Source: Gammaproteobacteria bacterium
GTDB lineage: Bacteria > Pseudomonadota > Gammaproteobacteria > Thiohalomonadales > Thiohalomonadaceae
Direction: 5' to 3'
Assembly (NCBI GenBank): GCA_026196275.1
Contig: JAPHTQ010000051.1
Location: forward strand, 1-57,439
Length of the DNA: 57,439 bases
Positions 44,793 through 53,156 of the stretch are shown here, piece after piece. The notes under the pieces were generated by a model. It made no database searches, was not told the origin of the DNA, and was given only the letters and a program-made list of their open reading frames with translations. Position 1 is the stretch's first letter. The number at the start of each line of letters is the position of its first letter. The position numbers were made by a program, and so were the translations under genes.

Positions 44793-45166
44793 TGATGCTG
44801 CCATGCTGCGTCAAAAATGGTATTATGCCGGTCGATATGTTGAAGCGAATTTGTGTCCTCTTGCTGATGTTGAGCCCTGCCTTTCAGGCTCTCGGGGAGA
44901 GTTGGGAGATCTCGGCATCGGAGTGGTCACGGCCCCGCCACGGTGACTGGCTGGTGCGCCAGCCTGCACTGGTTGCCGCCATCGAGCAACTCCAGCGTGT
45001 TCCCACAACCCGTCTTCAGATCCGCTATCCCGGAGGAGACGAAGGGGTGTTGTGGGCTGAGGAGTTGCAGTCCTGGCTAGTGGCGCTGGGGCTGGAATCG
45101 GATCGAATCGAAAGGGTCCCGGGTAGCGGGACGGCCGATCATATCCAGATCCGGGTCGCAGAATAA
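44792..45166 (+). CDS. small secreted protein, unknown
   Basis: Up to 124 residues. A signal peptide (MLKRICVLLLMLSPAFQALG) starts at an internal ATG (44837). The outermost ATG (44792) overlaps the yhdP stop and would add 15 residues; 44825 is a third option. The mature part is about 88 residues without cysteine, with LQIRYPGGDEGVLWAEELQSWLVALGL and a C-terminal IQIRV strand, which gives an alpha/beta look. I do not recognise the family. It sits between yhdP and the nitrilase gene and is probably cotranscribed with them. Confidence 0.65.
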   Translation: MMLPCCVKNGIMPVDMLKRICVLLLMLSPAFQALGESWEISASEWSRPRHGDWLVRQPALVAAIEQLQRVPTTRLQIRYPGGDEGVLWAEELQSWLVALGLESDRIERVPGSGTADHIQIRVAE

Positions 45167-45194
45167 TCAAACCCAGACCCATAGGAGAAGACTT

Positions 45195-46022
45195 GTGAGT
45201 CGTGTTGCCGCCGTCCAGATGGCCTCAGGCCCGAATGTGAATGCCAATCTGTTGGAGGCTGCCCGTTTGATCAAACAGGCAGCCGAGGGTGGGGCAAAGC
45301 TGGTGGTGCTGCCGGAAAACTTTGCCATCATGGGTATGACCGAGTATGACAAGGTAAAGATCCGTGAGGCCGATGGCAGTGGCCCGATACAGGATTTCCT
45401 TGCCGAACAGGCCGCCAGGTACGATATCTGGCTGGTGGGCGGGACCATTCCATTGTCGGCACATGATCCTGACCGGATCAACGCTGCTTGTCTGGTCTTC
45501 GATGACAAGGGTAACAGGGTTGCCCGTTACGACAAGATCCATCTTTTCGACGTCCAAATCACCGAAAGCAACGAACGTTATAATGAGTCGGAGACCATCG
45601 AGCCGGGTAACCGTATCGCGGTGCTGGACACCCCGTTCGGCAAGCTTGGCCTGGCGGTCTGTTATGACCTGCGTTTCCCCGGCCTGTTCCGCCGTATGAG
45701 CGAGGAGGGGGCTGAACTGTTTGCCCTGCCCGCGGCCTTTACCGCGATTACCGGCAAGGCGCACTGGGATACCCTGGTGCGGGCCCGTGCCATTGAAAAT
45801 ATGTGCTATATGATTGCGGCGGCGCAGGGCGGCTACCATGCCAATGGCAGGGAGACCTACGGCCACAGCATGATTGTCGACCCGTGGGGAGTGGCGCTGG
45901 ACAGCTTATCACGGGGTTCCGGTGTGGTGGTCGCCGATATCGACCTTGGCCGCCTGCACGACATGCGCCGCAGCTTCCCGGTGCTGGAGCACCGCAAGAT
46001 CGCCTGCGGCCTGCCGCAGTAG
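45195..46022 (+). CDS. nitrilase-family amidase, deaminated-glutathione type
   Basis: 275 residues starting at GTG with AGGAGA upstream. A carbon-nitrogen hydrolase with the triad Glu41 (LPENF), Lys114 (YDKIHLFD) and Cys156 (AVCYDLRFP). The stretch HLFDVQI and the size fit the NIT1 branch, which repairs deaminated glutathione; this substrate is inferred from family only. In many gammaproteobacteria it sits between yhdP and tldD. Here a hairpin repeat and the convergent yjgA follow instead. Confidence 0.88.
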   Translation: MSRVAAVQMASGPNVNANLLEAARLIKQAAEGGAKLVVLPENFAIMGMTEYDKVKIREADGSGPIQDFLAEQAARYDIWLVGGTIPLSAHDPDRINAACLVFDDKGNRVARYDKIHLFDVQITESNERYNESETIEPGNRIAVLDTPFGKLGLAVCYDLRFPGLFRRMSEEGAELFALPAAFTAITGKAHWDTLVRARAIENMCYMIAAAQGGYHANGRETYGHSMIVDPWGVALDSLSRGSGVVVADIDLGRLHDMRRSFPVLEHRKIACGLPQ

Positions 46023-46026
46023 CTGT

Positions 46027-46075
46027 TTCACCGCAAAGGCGCGTTTTCTCTTTGTCTTCGCGCCTTTGCGGTGAA
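46027..46075. repeat. hairpin copy of the CGCAAAGG repeat
   Basis: TTCACCGCAAAGGCGCG (46027-46043) pairs perfectly with CGCGCCTTTGCGGTGAA (46059-46075) around a 15-base loop. Its right end abuts the yjgA stop. Lying between convergent genes, it could act as a terminator on both sides. Confidence 0.85.
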
Positions 46076-46588
46076 TTACTCTAATTCACGCAGGTAGCGA
46101 AACAGTTCGCGGGCCGACTTGGGCGGTTTGCTCTGCTTGGACTCGCGCTGTGCATTGCGCATCAACTGGCGCAGGTGTTGCCGGTCGGCACCGGGGAACG
46201 CCTGCAGTAATTCGGCCAGCGCCTCATCCCCTTCACTCACCAACCGGTCGCGCCACTGTTCAAGCTTGTGCAGTCGGGCAGTCTCCCGGGCCGAGTTAAC
46301 CTTGAGCCCCTCCAGGGCCTGCTGAACAGGCGCAGGGTCGATTTTGCGCATTACCTTGCCGATGTATTGCAACTGGCGTTTGCGCCCGCCCCTTGCCTTG
46401 ATCTTGCGTGCCAGGGCAACGGCATCGGCAAGCTCCTCGGGCATGGGAATTTTTGCCAGTTTTGCGGCAGGCAGTTCAACCAGCTCTTCGCCCAGCGTCT
46501 GCAGGGCGTGACTCTCCCGTTTCAACTGGCTTTTACTGGCGAGGATGATCTCCTCGTCCTCCTCTTTATCGTGTTGGTCGTTGGACAT
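46076..46588 (-). CDS. yjgA: YjgA/DarP ribosome-associated protein
   Basis: About 170 residues, DUF615 family. It binds late 50S precursors in E. coli. Typical stretches are SKSQLKRESHALQTLGEELVEL, GGRKRQLQYIGKVMR and ELFRYLREL. The ATG at 46588 is four bases after the mgtE stop; an earlier in-frame ATG lies inside mgtE. In many relatives it stands beside tldD/pmbA, which are not here. Confidence 0.92.
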   Translation of the reverse strand: MSNDQHDKEEDEEIILASKSQLKRESHALQTLGEELVELPAAKLAKIPMPEELADAVALARKIKARGGRKRQLQYIGKVMRKIDPAPVQQALEGLKVNSARETARLHKLEQWRDRLVSEGDEALAELLQAFPGADRQHLRQLMRNAQRESKQSKPPKSARELFRYLRELE

Positions 46589-46592
46589 TCGC

Positions 46593-47951
46593 TTATACCA
46601 GGAACAGGGCGGCCAGGCCGAGGAAGGCAAAAAAACCGATCACATCGGTGACGGTGGTGAGTACCACGCTGCCGGCCAGGGCCGGATCGGCTCCCACCTT
46701 GCGTAGCATCAGCGGTATGGTGGCACCGCTGAGTGCAGCGATAAAGAGGTTGATTACGATCGCTGCACCGATGACCAGCGCCAGCGCGGCGTTGTTGAAC
46801 CAGAAGCCAGCCACCAGTGCGAGGACTACCGCCCAGATTATGCCGTTGAGCAGGCCGACAGTCAGTTCCTTGTTAAGCAAACGTCGTGCATTGCTGCTGC
46901 TGACCTGACCCAGCGCCATGGCACGGATCACCAGAGTCAGGGTCTGGCTGCCGGCGATGCCGCCCATGCTGGCAACTACCGGCATCAGAACTGCCAGCGC
47001 CACCAACTGTTGGATGGTGGCCTCAAAAAGGCCGATCACCCAGGAGGCGAGCAGAGCGGTGAGCAGATTGATGCCCAGCCACACTGCACGGCGCCGGCTG
47101 CTGGTGATCACCGGGGCGAAGATGTCCTCCTCTTCGGTCAAACCAGCCATACCCATAAAGTCGTGATCGGCCTTGTCGCGGATAACATCGACCACATCAT
47201 CGATGGTGATGCGGCCTAGCAGTTTTCCACTCTCGTCCACCACCGGTGCGGTAACCAGATCGCGGTGTTCGAACAGGGTAGCCACTTCCTGTGTCGGGGT
47301 ATCGGCACCGATGCCGTCGATGTCGCGATTCATGACCTTGCCGACGCTCGCCGCAGGGTTTTCTGTCAGCAATGTGGTCAGTGGTAACAGGCCGAGATAT
47401 TTCCCTTCACGGTCAACTACCATCAGACTGTCGGTGGTCTCCGGCAGCGTGCCGATGAAACGCAGATAGCGCATCACCACCTCCAGACTGATATCAGCCC
47501 GGATGGTGATGGTATCGACGTTCATCAGACCGCCGGCTGTATCCTCTGGATAGGGGAGTACCGCCTCGAGCCGCTCACGGTGTTGCTCATCCAGGTTTTG
47601 CAGGATCTGCTGGATGACATCCTCAGGCATCTCCGGCAACAGGTCGGCCAAGTCGTCGGGGGCGAGGCTTTCGGCGGCGGCGACCAGTTCGTGCGACTCC
47701 ATGTCGCGAATGAGACTGGCACGCAGGTTGTCGTTGACGTAGAGGAGTATGTCACCGTCGAAGGCGGGGTCGACTTGATCCCAGACGATGGTGCGCTGTT
47801 CATGCGGCAGGGATTCGAGCAGCAGGGCGATTTCTGCAGGATGCAGCTCGTGAAGTATCAGGCGGACCTGGGCTATATCATCCTGCTGCAGCGCAAGTTG
47901 CAGATTATTAAGCCGATCGTGCGCGGTATCTTTTTCTGCTGCGTCAGCCAT
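46593..47951 (-). CDS. mgtE: MgtE magnesium channel
   Basis: 452 residues: a cytosolic helical N-domain (about 15-130), paired CBS domains (about 130-255) that sense Mg, a plug helix and five C-terminal membrane helices. The pore signature is VVASMGGIAGSQTLTLVIRAMALG. It is a Mg2+-gated Mg2+ channel. It is followed by yjgA and preceded by ptsI on the same strand. Confidence 0.95.
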   Translation of the reverse strand: MADAAEKDTAHDRLNNLQLALQQDDIAQVRLILHELHPAEIALLLESLPHEQRTIVWDQVDPAFDGDILLYVNDNLRASLIRDMESHELVAAAESLAPDDLADLLPEMPEDVIQQILQNLDEQHRERLEAVLPYPEDTAGGLMNVDTITIRADISLEVVMRYLRFIGTLPETTDSLMVVDREGKYLGLLPLTTLLTENPAASVGKVMNRDIDGIGADTPTQEVATLFEHRDLVTAPVVDESGKLLGRITIDDVVDVIRDKADHDFMGMAGLTEEEDIFAPVITSSRRRAVWLGINLLTALLASWVIGLFEATIQQLVALAVLMPVVASMGGIAGSQTLTLVIRAMALGQVSSSNARRLLNKELTVGLLNGIIWAVVLALVAGFWFNNAALALVIGAAIVINLFIAALSGATIPLMLRKVGADPALAGSVVLTTVTDVIGFFAFLGLAALFLV

Positions 47952-48016
47952 GGTCGCCCCTTTATCACATCTTTAGAGTGTAACAAGCGGATAGGGGCGT
48001 GGGAATAAGGCGGCCT

Positions 48017-49768
48017 TTAATCGAAGATGAAATTTTTATGATTGTGATTAAGTTCGGCGAGTTTGCGCTCCAGCCGGTCGCCGTCATGGCTGGCAAGCAA
48101 GTCCCCGAATTCACGCTGCAGCTGGCCGATGTCACTGTTTCGGATAATGTGTTTGACCTCCAGCAGCGTGGAGGGTGGGGCACTGAACTCCCTGAGTCCC
48201 AGTGCCAGCAGAAGGCGGGTCAGCGAGGGATCACCGGCCATCTCCCCGCACATGGCAACGGGAATCCCGGCTTCGTGCCCCATTCTGATCACACCTTCGA
48301 TCAGCCGCAGCACGCCGGGATTCAGGGGATCGAACAGGTGGCTCACCGTCTCATCAATCCGGTCTGTGGCCAGGGTATACTGCATCAGATCGTTGGTGCC
48401 TATGGAGAAGAAATCCAGTTTTCGTGCAAACATGTCGGCGCAGATAGCTGCCGCGGGGACCTCGATCATGCCGCCCAAGGGGATCTGGGTATCGAAACGT
48501 TTTTTCTCGCGGGTTAACTCTCTCTTCAGCTCATCGACCAGTTCCAGTACTTGGCGCAGTTCGCCGAGATTGGTCAGCATGGGAATTAGCAGGCGGACCG
48601 GACCGTAGGCAGAAGCGCGCAGAATCGCGCGGAGCTGGGGGCGAAACAGCTCAGGCTCCTTCAGACACAGACGTACCGCCCTTAACCCCAGTGCGGAGTT
48701 GCTACAGCTGATGCTATCGTTGCTGACCCCTTTGTCGGCACCCAGGTCCAGGGTGCGTATGGTGAGCGGGGCACCTTGCAACCGCCTGATGGTGCTACGA
48801 TAGACACGCAGCTGCTCCTCTTCATCGGGGGGAGTCGCACGATTCATGTAGAGAAATTCGGTGCGGTAGAGGCCAACGCCGTGGGCACCGGCGCGACGCA
48901 TGGCCGCAATGTCCTCGTACAATTCGATGTTGGCATGCAGGGTGATCTCGGTGCCGTCCAGGGTGCATGAGGCTTCGTCTCTGAGCTTGCCAAGTTCGCG
49001 TCTGGCCTTACGCTCACTGCGCCGGGCGCGCGTGAACTGTGCAATATCCTTTTGCTCGAGACCGCAGAGCAAGGCACCGTTATTGGCATCAACGACCACC
49101 GGCTCACCATCGCGAATGTACTGGTGAACATGATGCACGCCAACGATAGCCGGGATGCCGAGACTGCGCGCCATAATCGCCATATGGGAGAGTGGCCCGC
49201 CGCGTTCGGTGACAATGGCCGCGACATTGTGCTGCTGTAGCAACACCATATCGCTGGGGGAGAGATCGACAGCCACCACTACCCTGGCCTCCTCGCCGTC
49301 GATCTCCACCGCCCCGGGCTGCTGCTCGGCATGCTGCAGGATCCGCTGGATGCGTTGTACCACATGCTCGACATCGTCGCGGCGGGTTCTGAGGTAGGGA
49401 TCATCCATGGCATCGAATGCCTGGACCAGGGCATCCTGTTGCAGTTTGAGGGCCCACTCGGCATTGCAACGGTGCTGGCGAATCAGCTCGGCCGGTATGC
49501 TGGAGAGCATACTGTCATCGAGCATCAGCAAGTGGGTATCGATAAATGCGGCGATATCCTGCGGGGTATCTGCAGGGATTTTGGCGCGGAGGGTTTCAAG
49601 CTGGCGTCGTGCGGCGGCTACGGCCTGTTCGAAGCGACGCACTTCATCATCAATATGTGCCAGTGGCAGCACATATTCGACGATGTCCATTTGTCCATGC
49701 TGCTGTAGCCGGGCCCTGCCGATGGCAATGCCTCTGGAAACAGCGATGCCTGATAGTGAAAGTGGCAC
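48017..49768 (-). CDS. ptsI: PTS enzyme I
   Basis: 583 residues. It takes phosphate from phosphoenolpyruvate and passes it to HPr. The phospho-His is His195 in TERGGPLSHMAIMARSLGIPAIVG. PEP-site signatures are DFFSIGTNDLMQYTLATDR and VAMCGEMAGDP. There is no N-terminal GAF domain, so this is the plain EI type and not PtsP. It starts at a GTG with an excellent AGGAGGT six bases upstream (49775-49781), suggesting strong translation. It is the last gene of the rpoN-PTS cluster and serves HPr, EIIA and PtsN encoded beside it. Confidence 0.95.
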   Translation of the reverse strand: MPLSLSGIAVSRGIAIGRARLQQHGQMDIVEYVLPLAHIDDEVRRFEQAVAAARRQLETLRAKIPADTPQDIAAFIDTHLLMLDDSMLSSIPAELIRQHRCNAEWALKLQQDALVQAFDAMDDPYLRTRRDDVEHVVQRIQRILQHAEQQPGAVEIDGEEARVVVAVDLSPSDMVLLQQHNVAAIVTERGGPLSHMAIMARSLGIPAIVGVHHVHQYIRDGEPVVVDANNGALLCGLEQKDIAQFTRARRSERKARRELGKLRDEASCTLDGTEITLHANIELYEDIAAMRRAGAHGVGLYRTEFLYMNRATPPDEEEQLRVYRSTIRRLQGAPLTIRTLDLGADKGVSNDSISCSNSALGLRAVRLCLKEPELFRPQLRAILRASAYGPVRLLIPMLTNLGELRQVLELVDELKRELTREKKRFDTQIPLGGMIEVPAAAICADMFARKLDFFSIGTNDLMQYTLATDRIDETVSHLFDPLNPGVLRLIEGVIRMGHEAGIPVAMCGEMAGDPSLTRLLLALGLREFSAPPSTLLEVKHIIRNSDIGQLQREFGDLLASHDGDRLERKLAELNHNHKNFIFD

Positions 49769-49839
49769 CTATCCACCTCCTGTCGCCTACGGGTGTCGGG
49801 GTGGTTCTGTCGGGGCACCGACGGTCCTGCTATTGCCCC

Positions 49840-50109
49840 TTACGCTTCTTCACCGAAACGGTCTTCTATCAGCTGCTCAAGTTGCCGCAGCGCTTCCTGC
49901 TCATCCTTGCCGGAGACTGACAGTTTGATCGCCGAACCACAGCTTGCGGCAAGCATCATTACACCCATAATGCTTTTGCCGTTAACGGTGCGCCCATTGC
50001 GGCTGATATTGATTTCGCTCTCAAAACCTGAGGCCAGATTGACAAATTTGGCCGCGGCGCGGGCGTGCAGGCCCAGCTTGTTGACGATGGTGATCTCCTT
50101 GTCAAGCAT
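49840..50109 (-). CDS. ptsH: HPr phosphocarrier protein
   Basis: 89 residues with canonical numbering: His15 in KLGLHARAAAKF is phosphorylated by enzyme I, and Ser46 in NGKSIMGVM is the target of HprK. The ATG at 50109 overlaps the EIIA stop by eight bases, so the two are coupled. An upstream extension of 19 residues has no support. It probably carries phosphate to regulatory EIIA proteins and not to sugar transport. Confidence 0.95.
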   Translation of the reverse strand: MLDKEITIVNKLGLHARAAAKFVNLASGFESEINISRNGRTVNGKSIMGVMMLAASCGSAIKLSVSGKDEQEALRQLEQLIEDRFGEEA

Positions 50110-50521
50110 GGCGGTATTGATCCGTAGGGCAAAGTGGATCGTGCAGCATAATCCCATCATGACCACCGCTTACCGCCTTTTCCGTTAACCCGTCAAGATC
50201 CAGTTGAGCGTAGTTCATGACCCTGAACAGCATGGGCAGGTTGATGCCGGTGACGATACGGACGTTCTCTTTTTCCAGCAAGGCGCAGGCGATATTGCTG
50301 GGAGTCGAGCCATAGATGTCGGTGAGCACCAGCACGCCGTCCCCCTCATCGAGTTCCTCGACCAGACGCTGTGCCTGAATTTTGGAAATATCAGGCTCGG
50401 TGTCCCTGACGATATCCAGCACTTCGGCCTTGATAGGGTTCTGTCCCAGTGTATTGAGTGCGACATCGAGAACCGCCCGGCCCAGCGGTGCGTGCGCGAT
50501 AATAAGCAGGGATACGCTCAT
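50102..50521 (-). CDS. PTS EIIA, mannose-type
   Basis: 139 residues of the EIIA-Man fold. The phospho-accepting His10 lies in LLIIAHAPLG. Another mark is VLTDIYGSTPSNIA. No EIIB, EIIC or EIID is encoded nearby, so it is likely regulatory, as in other proteobacterial hprK-linked PTS clusters. It overlaps rapZ by four bases and ptsH by eight. Confidence 0.9.
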   Translation of the reverse strand: MSVSLLIIAHAPLGRAVLDVALNTLGQNPIKAEVLDIVRDTEPDISKIQAQRLVEELDEGDGVLVLTDIYGSTPSNIACALLEKENVRIVTGINLPMLFRVMNYAQLDLDGLTEKAVSGGHDGIMLHDPLCPTDQYRHA

Positions 50522-51375
50522 GTGAGTTCCCGGTGCCGGGTCAAGACCCGGTATTGAAGGGTTTGAAAATGTTTCGACAGTCGTTCGACGAAATAGACTG
50601 AACGGTGCTGTCCTCCGGTGCAGCCGATAGCGATGGTGAGATAGCTGCGGTTATCGGCAGCAAATCGCGGTAACCATGATTCGATAAAGTTTTTGATTTC
50701 ATCGAACATGCGATTGACCTCGAAATGGTTCTCCAGAAAATGTGCTACCTCCCTGTCACATCCCGTCATGGCCCGAAGGTAGGGTTCCCAATGCGGGTTG
50801 GGCAGGCAGCGTACATCAAAAACGAAGTCCGCCTCAACCGGTATTCCATGTTTGAAGCCGAAGGACTCGAACAACACCGACATGCCCGAGCTACGTCGGC
50901 CGCCAATACGTTTCTGTACCAGATCACGCAGCTGGTGCACATTGGTACGGGTGGTATCGATTTGCATGTCGGCTTGGCTGATCAGCGGTTGCAGCATCCC
51001 CCGTTCCTGCAGGATGGCCTCCTCCAGAGGGACCTCGTCGCCGGTCAGCGGATGGCGGCGACGGGTTTCGCTGAAACGCTTGATCAGGGTCTCATCACTG
51101 GCATCGACAAAAACGACTTCATGGGCGATACCTGTGCGGCCGATGTCTTTGAGTAAGGCCGGGAAGGTGGCAAAATCATTGTTCAGATTGCGCACATCGA
51201 TGCCGACGGCCACGCTGTCATATTCATGCTTGCGGGCCTCTGTAAGCTCCCTGGCTACAGCGGGAAGCAGTGCCATGGGCAGGTTGTCGATACAGTAGCA
51301 GCCGACGTCCTCCAGCGCATGGAGTACCACGCTTTTGCCTGCGCCGGAGGTGCCGCTGATGATCAGTAATCTCAT
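50518..51375 (-). CDS. rapZ: RapZ nucleotide-binding / RNA adaptor protein
   Basis: 285 residues. N-terminal Walker A GTSGAGKS (8-15), middle FVDASDETLIKRFSETRRRHPL and the C-terminal IGCTGGQHRSVYFVERLS. In enterobacteria RapZ guides RNase E to the sRNA GlmZ. In clusters like this one it is linked to PTS and cell-wall precursor control. Its start overlaps hprK and its end overlaps the EIIA gene, so translation of the cluster is tightly coupled. Confidence 0.95.
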   Translation of the reverse strand: MRLLIISGTSGAGKSVVLHALEDVGCYCIDNLPMALLPAVARELTEARKHEYDSVAVGIDVRNLNNDFATFPALLKDIGRTGIAHEVVFVDASDETLIKRFSETRRRHPLTGDEVPLEEAILQERGMLQPLISQADMQIDTTRTNVHQLRDLVQKRIGGRRSSGMSVLFESFGFKHGIPVEADFVFDVRCLPNPHWEPYLRAMTGCDREVAHFLENHFEVNRMFDEIKNFIESWLPRFAADNRSYLTIAIGCTGGQHRSVYFVERLSKHFQTLQYRVLTRHRELT

Positions 51376-52322
51376 GTCGAATCACCGTGCATCAGCTCTT
51401 GTTGTTTGCCGACGAAATCCTGTGCCGCGTCGTAACCATTGGTGTGCAGGATGTGGTTACGCGCCGCAGCCTCGACCAGCACCGCCAGGTTGCGTCCGGG
51501 GGCAACCGGCAGCTCCACCTCATCGACCTCAACCTCGAGCAACAACCGTTTGCGCCGGGTACCCTTGAGGCGGTCCAGCTGTTGCAGATGCTCCAGCTTG
51601 ACCGGAGCAAGGTGGACGATAAGGTGCAGTTCCATCTGTTGCTTGACTGCCACATCACCGAACATGGCGCGGATATTCAGTACCCCCAGGCCGCGTACCT
51701 CAAGGAAGTTCTGCAGCATCTCGGGGCAGTGTCCGGAGAGAACGCCTGGGGCGGAGCGGACAAAGACCGGGGCGTCGTCGGCGATAAGGCGGTGCCCACG
51801 GGTGACCAGCTCCAGCGCCAGCTCGCTTTTACCGATGGCACTCTCGCCGGTCAGCAGCACTCCGATACCGAGTACGTCCATGAACACACCGTGCACGACC
51901 TGGGTGTCTGCAACCAAACTGCGCAGGTAGAAGCTGATATCGCTGATCAGGCGGTTGCTGTTCAGTGTGGAGCGTAGCAGGGGGATCCCCTGCTTGCGCG
52001 CACGTTGCTGCATGCTTTCCGCTGCACTGAGCCCGTCAGCGAGAATGACCATCGCTGTCCTTGCTGAAAAGAGCTGTCGGATGACATCGTTGTGGGAGTT
52101 TTTCCCCAGCCCCTTGAGATAGGCCATTTCCGAGGCGCCGATCACCTGAATACGGTGAGGGTGAATAAAGTTGAGGTGACCGATGAGGGAGCGGTTATCC
52201 TGGCCCGTTGGCAAAGGGACGATGGGCGCCGGTTCCCCCGTGGGATGGTAGACCCAGTCGAGTTCCAGACGCCGGTGGCAGGCATCATAGAGTTGCTGTG
52301 GGGTGATTCTCTCTTCCATCAC
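51372..52322 (-). CDS. hprK: HPr(Ser) kinase/phosphorylase
   Basis: 316 residues. It phosphorylates or dephosphorylates HPr at Ser46. The N-terminal domain is followed by the P-loop GESAIGKS (159-166), His144 in VVHGVFMDVLGIG, and a C-terminal K/P loop region. It overlaps ptsN (ATGA) and rapZ. The presence of Ser46 in the neighbouring HPr agrees with a working pair. Confidence 0.95.
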   Translation of the reverse strand: MMEERITPQQLYDACHRRLELDWVYHPTGEPAPIVPLPTGQDNRSLIGHLNFIHPHRIQVIGASEMAYLKGLGKNSHNDVIRQLFSARTAMVILADGLSAAESMQQRARKQGIPLLRSTLNSNRLISDISFYLRSLVADTQVVHGVFMDVLGIGVLLTGESAIGKSELALELVTRGHRLIADDAPVFVRSAPGVLSGHCPEMLQNFLEVRGLGVLNIRAMFGDVAVKQQMELHLIVHLAPVKLEHLQQLDRLKGTRRKRLLLEVEVDEVELPVAPGRNLAVLVEAAARNHILHTNGYDAAQDFVGKQQELMHGDST

Positions 52323-52783
52323 TCCTCATCAGGCTGCCATGCCTGGAGGGTCTCCAGCAATGTTTGCTCATCGGTCGAGGCACGCAGTTTCGCCACAAAG
52401 GTGCTATCGCTGAACATTTGCGCCAGCTGTGCCAGGATCTGCAGATGCTCTTCGGTTGAGTTTTCCGGAACCAGCAGTGCAAAGAATAGGTCCACCGGGG
52501 CATTGTCCACCGCATCGTAGTCGATGCCTTGCTGGAGTTTGACGACGGCGGCAACGGTTTTGTCGTTGTTCTTGACCCGGCCATGGGGGATGGCTACCCC
52601 ATGGCCGAGACCCGTGCTACCCAGACGTTCCCTGGAAATCAGGCTATCGAACACCTGGATTTGCGACAGCTCCGGCTGGCTCTCGGCAATCAGCTGGCTG
52701 AGTTGCTCCAGTACACGTTTTTTACTCGCTGCAGGGTTATTGCAGCTGATACGGTCGGTGTCGAGTAGTTCAGAAACCTGCAT
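52319..52783 (-). CDS. ptsN: PtsN, nitrogen-regulatory EIIA
   Basis: About 154 residues. The phospho-His is His67 in HGVAIPHGR. It controls potassium uptake and other targets according to its phosphorylation. The ATG at 52783 is used; a TTG at 52804 overlapping hpf would add seven residues. Its position between hpf and hprK is typical of non-enteric gammaproteobacteria and betaproteobacteria. Confidence 0.94.
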   Translation of the reverse strand: MQVSELLDTDRISCNNPAASKKRVLEQLSQLIAESQPELSQIQVFDSLISRERLGSTGLGHGVAIPHGRVKNNDKTVAAVVKLQQGIDYDAVDNAPVDLFFALLVPENSTEEHLQILAQLAQMFSDSTFVAKLRASTDEQTLLETLQAWQPDEE

Positions 52784-52800
52784 GATTAACGTCTTAAAGA

Positions 52801-53127
52801 TCAATCGAAGGGCTGGTCTTTGAGACCGCCTTCGGTGCGGTGGTGATCGGTCATCTTCTCCTTATGCTTGCGCACCTGACGATCGAGTTTGTCGATCAAC
52901 GCATCGATCGCGGCATACATGTTCTCGTCCTCGCAATCGGCGAAGATGTTGTTGCCCTTCATGTTGATGGTTGCTTCGGCTTTCTGACGCAGCTTCTCAA
53001 CACTGAGAATGACGTGGACGTTTGTCACCTGGTCGAAGTGGCGCTCAAGGCGTTCAAGTTTGCTGGTGACATAGTCGCGCAGCGCATCGGTAATTTCGAC
53101 ATGGTGGCCGGTCAGATTCAGTTGCAT
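52801..53127 (-). CDS. hpf: ribosome hibernation promoting factor
   Basis: 108 residues, short-form HPF. It binds the 30S decoding centre and helps form 100S ribosomes in stationary phase. Family marks are LTGHHVEITDALRDYVTSKLERL and DMYAAID-like NMYAAIDALIDKLDRQVRKHKEK. It follows rpoN by 29 bases, the usual partner. Confidence 0.95.
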   Translation of the reverse strand: MQLNLTGHHVEITDALRDYVTSKLERLERHFDQVTNVHVILSVEKLRQKAEATINMKGNNIFADCEDENMYAAIDALIDKLDRQVRKHKEKMTDHHRTEGGLKDQPFD

Positions 53128-53156
53128 GGTTAGCTCCTTGTTGGTGTCAGCCTGTT

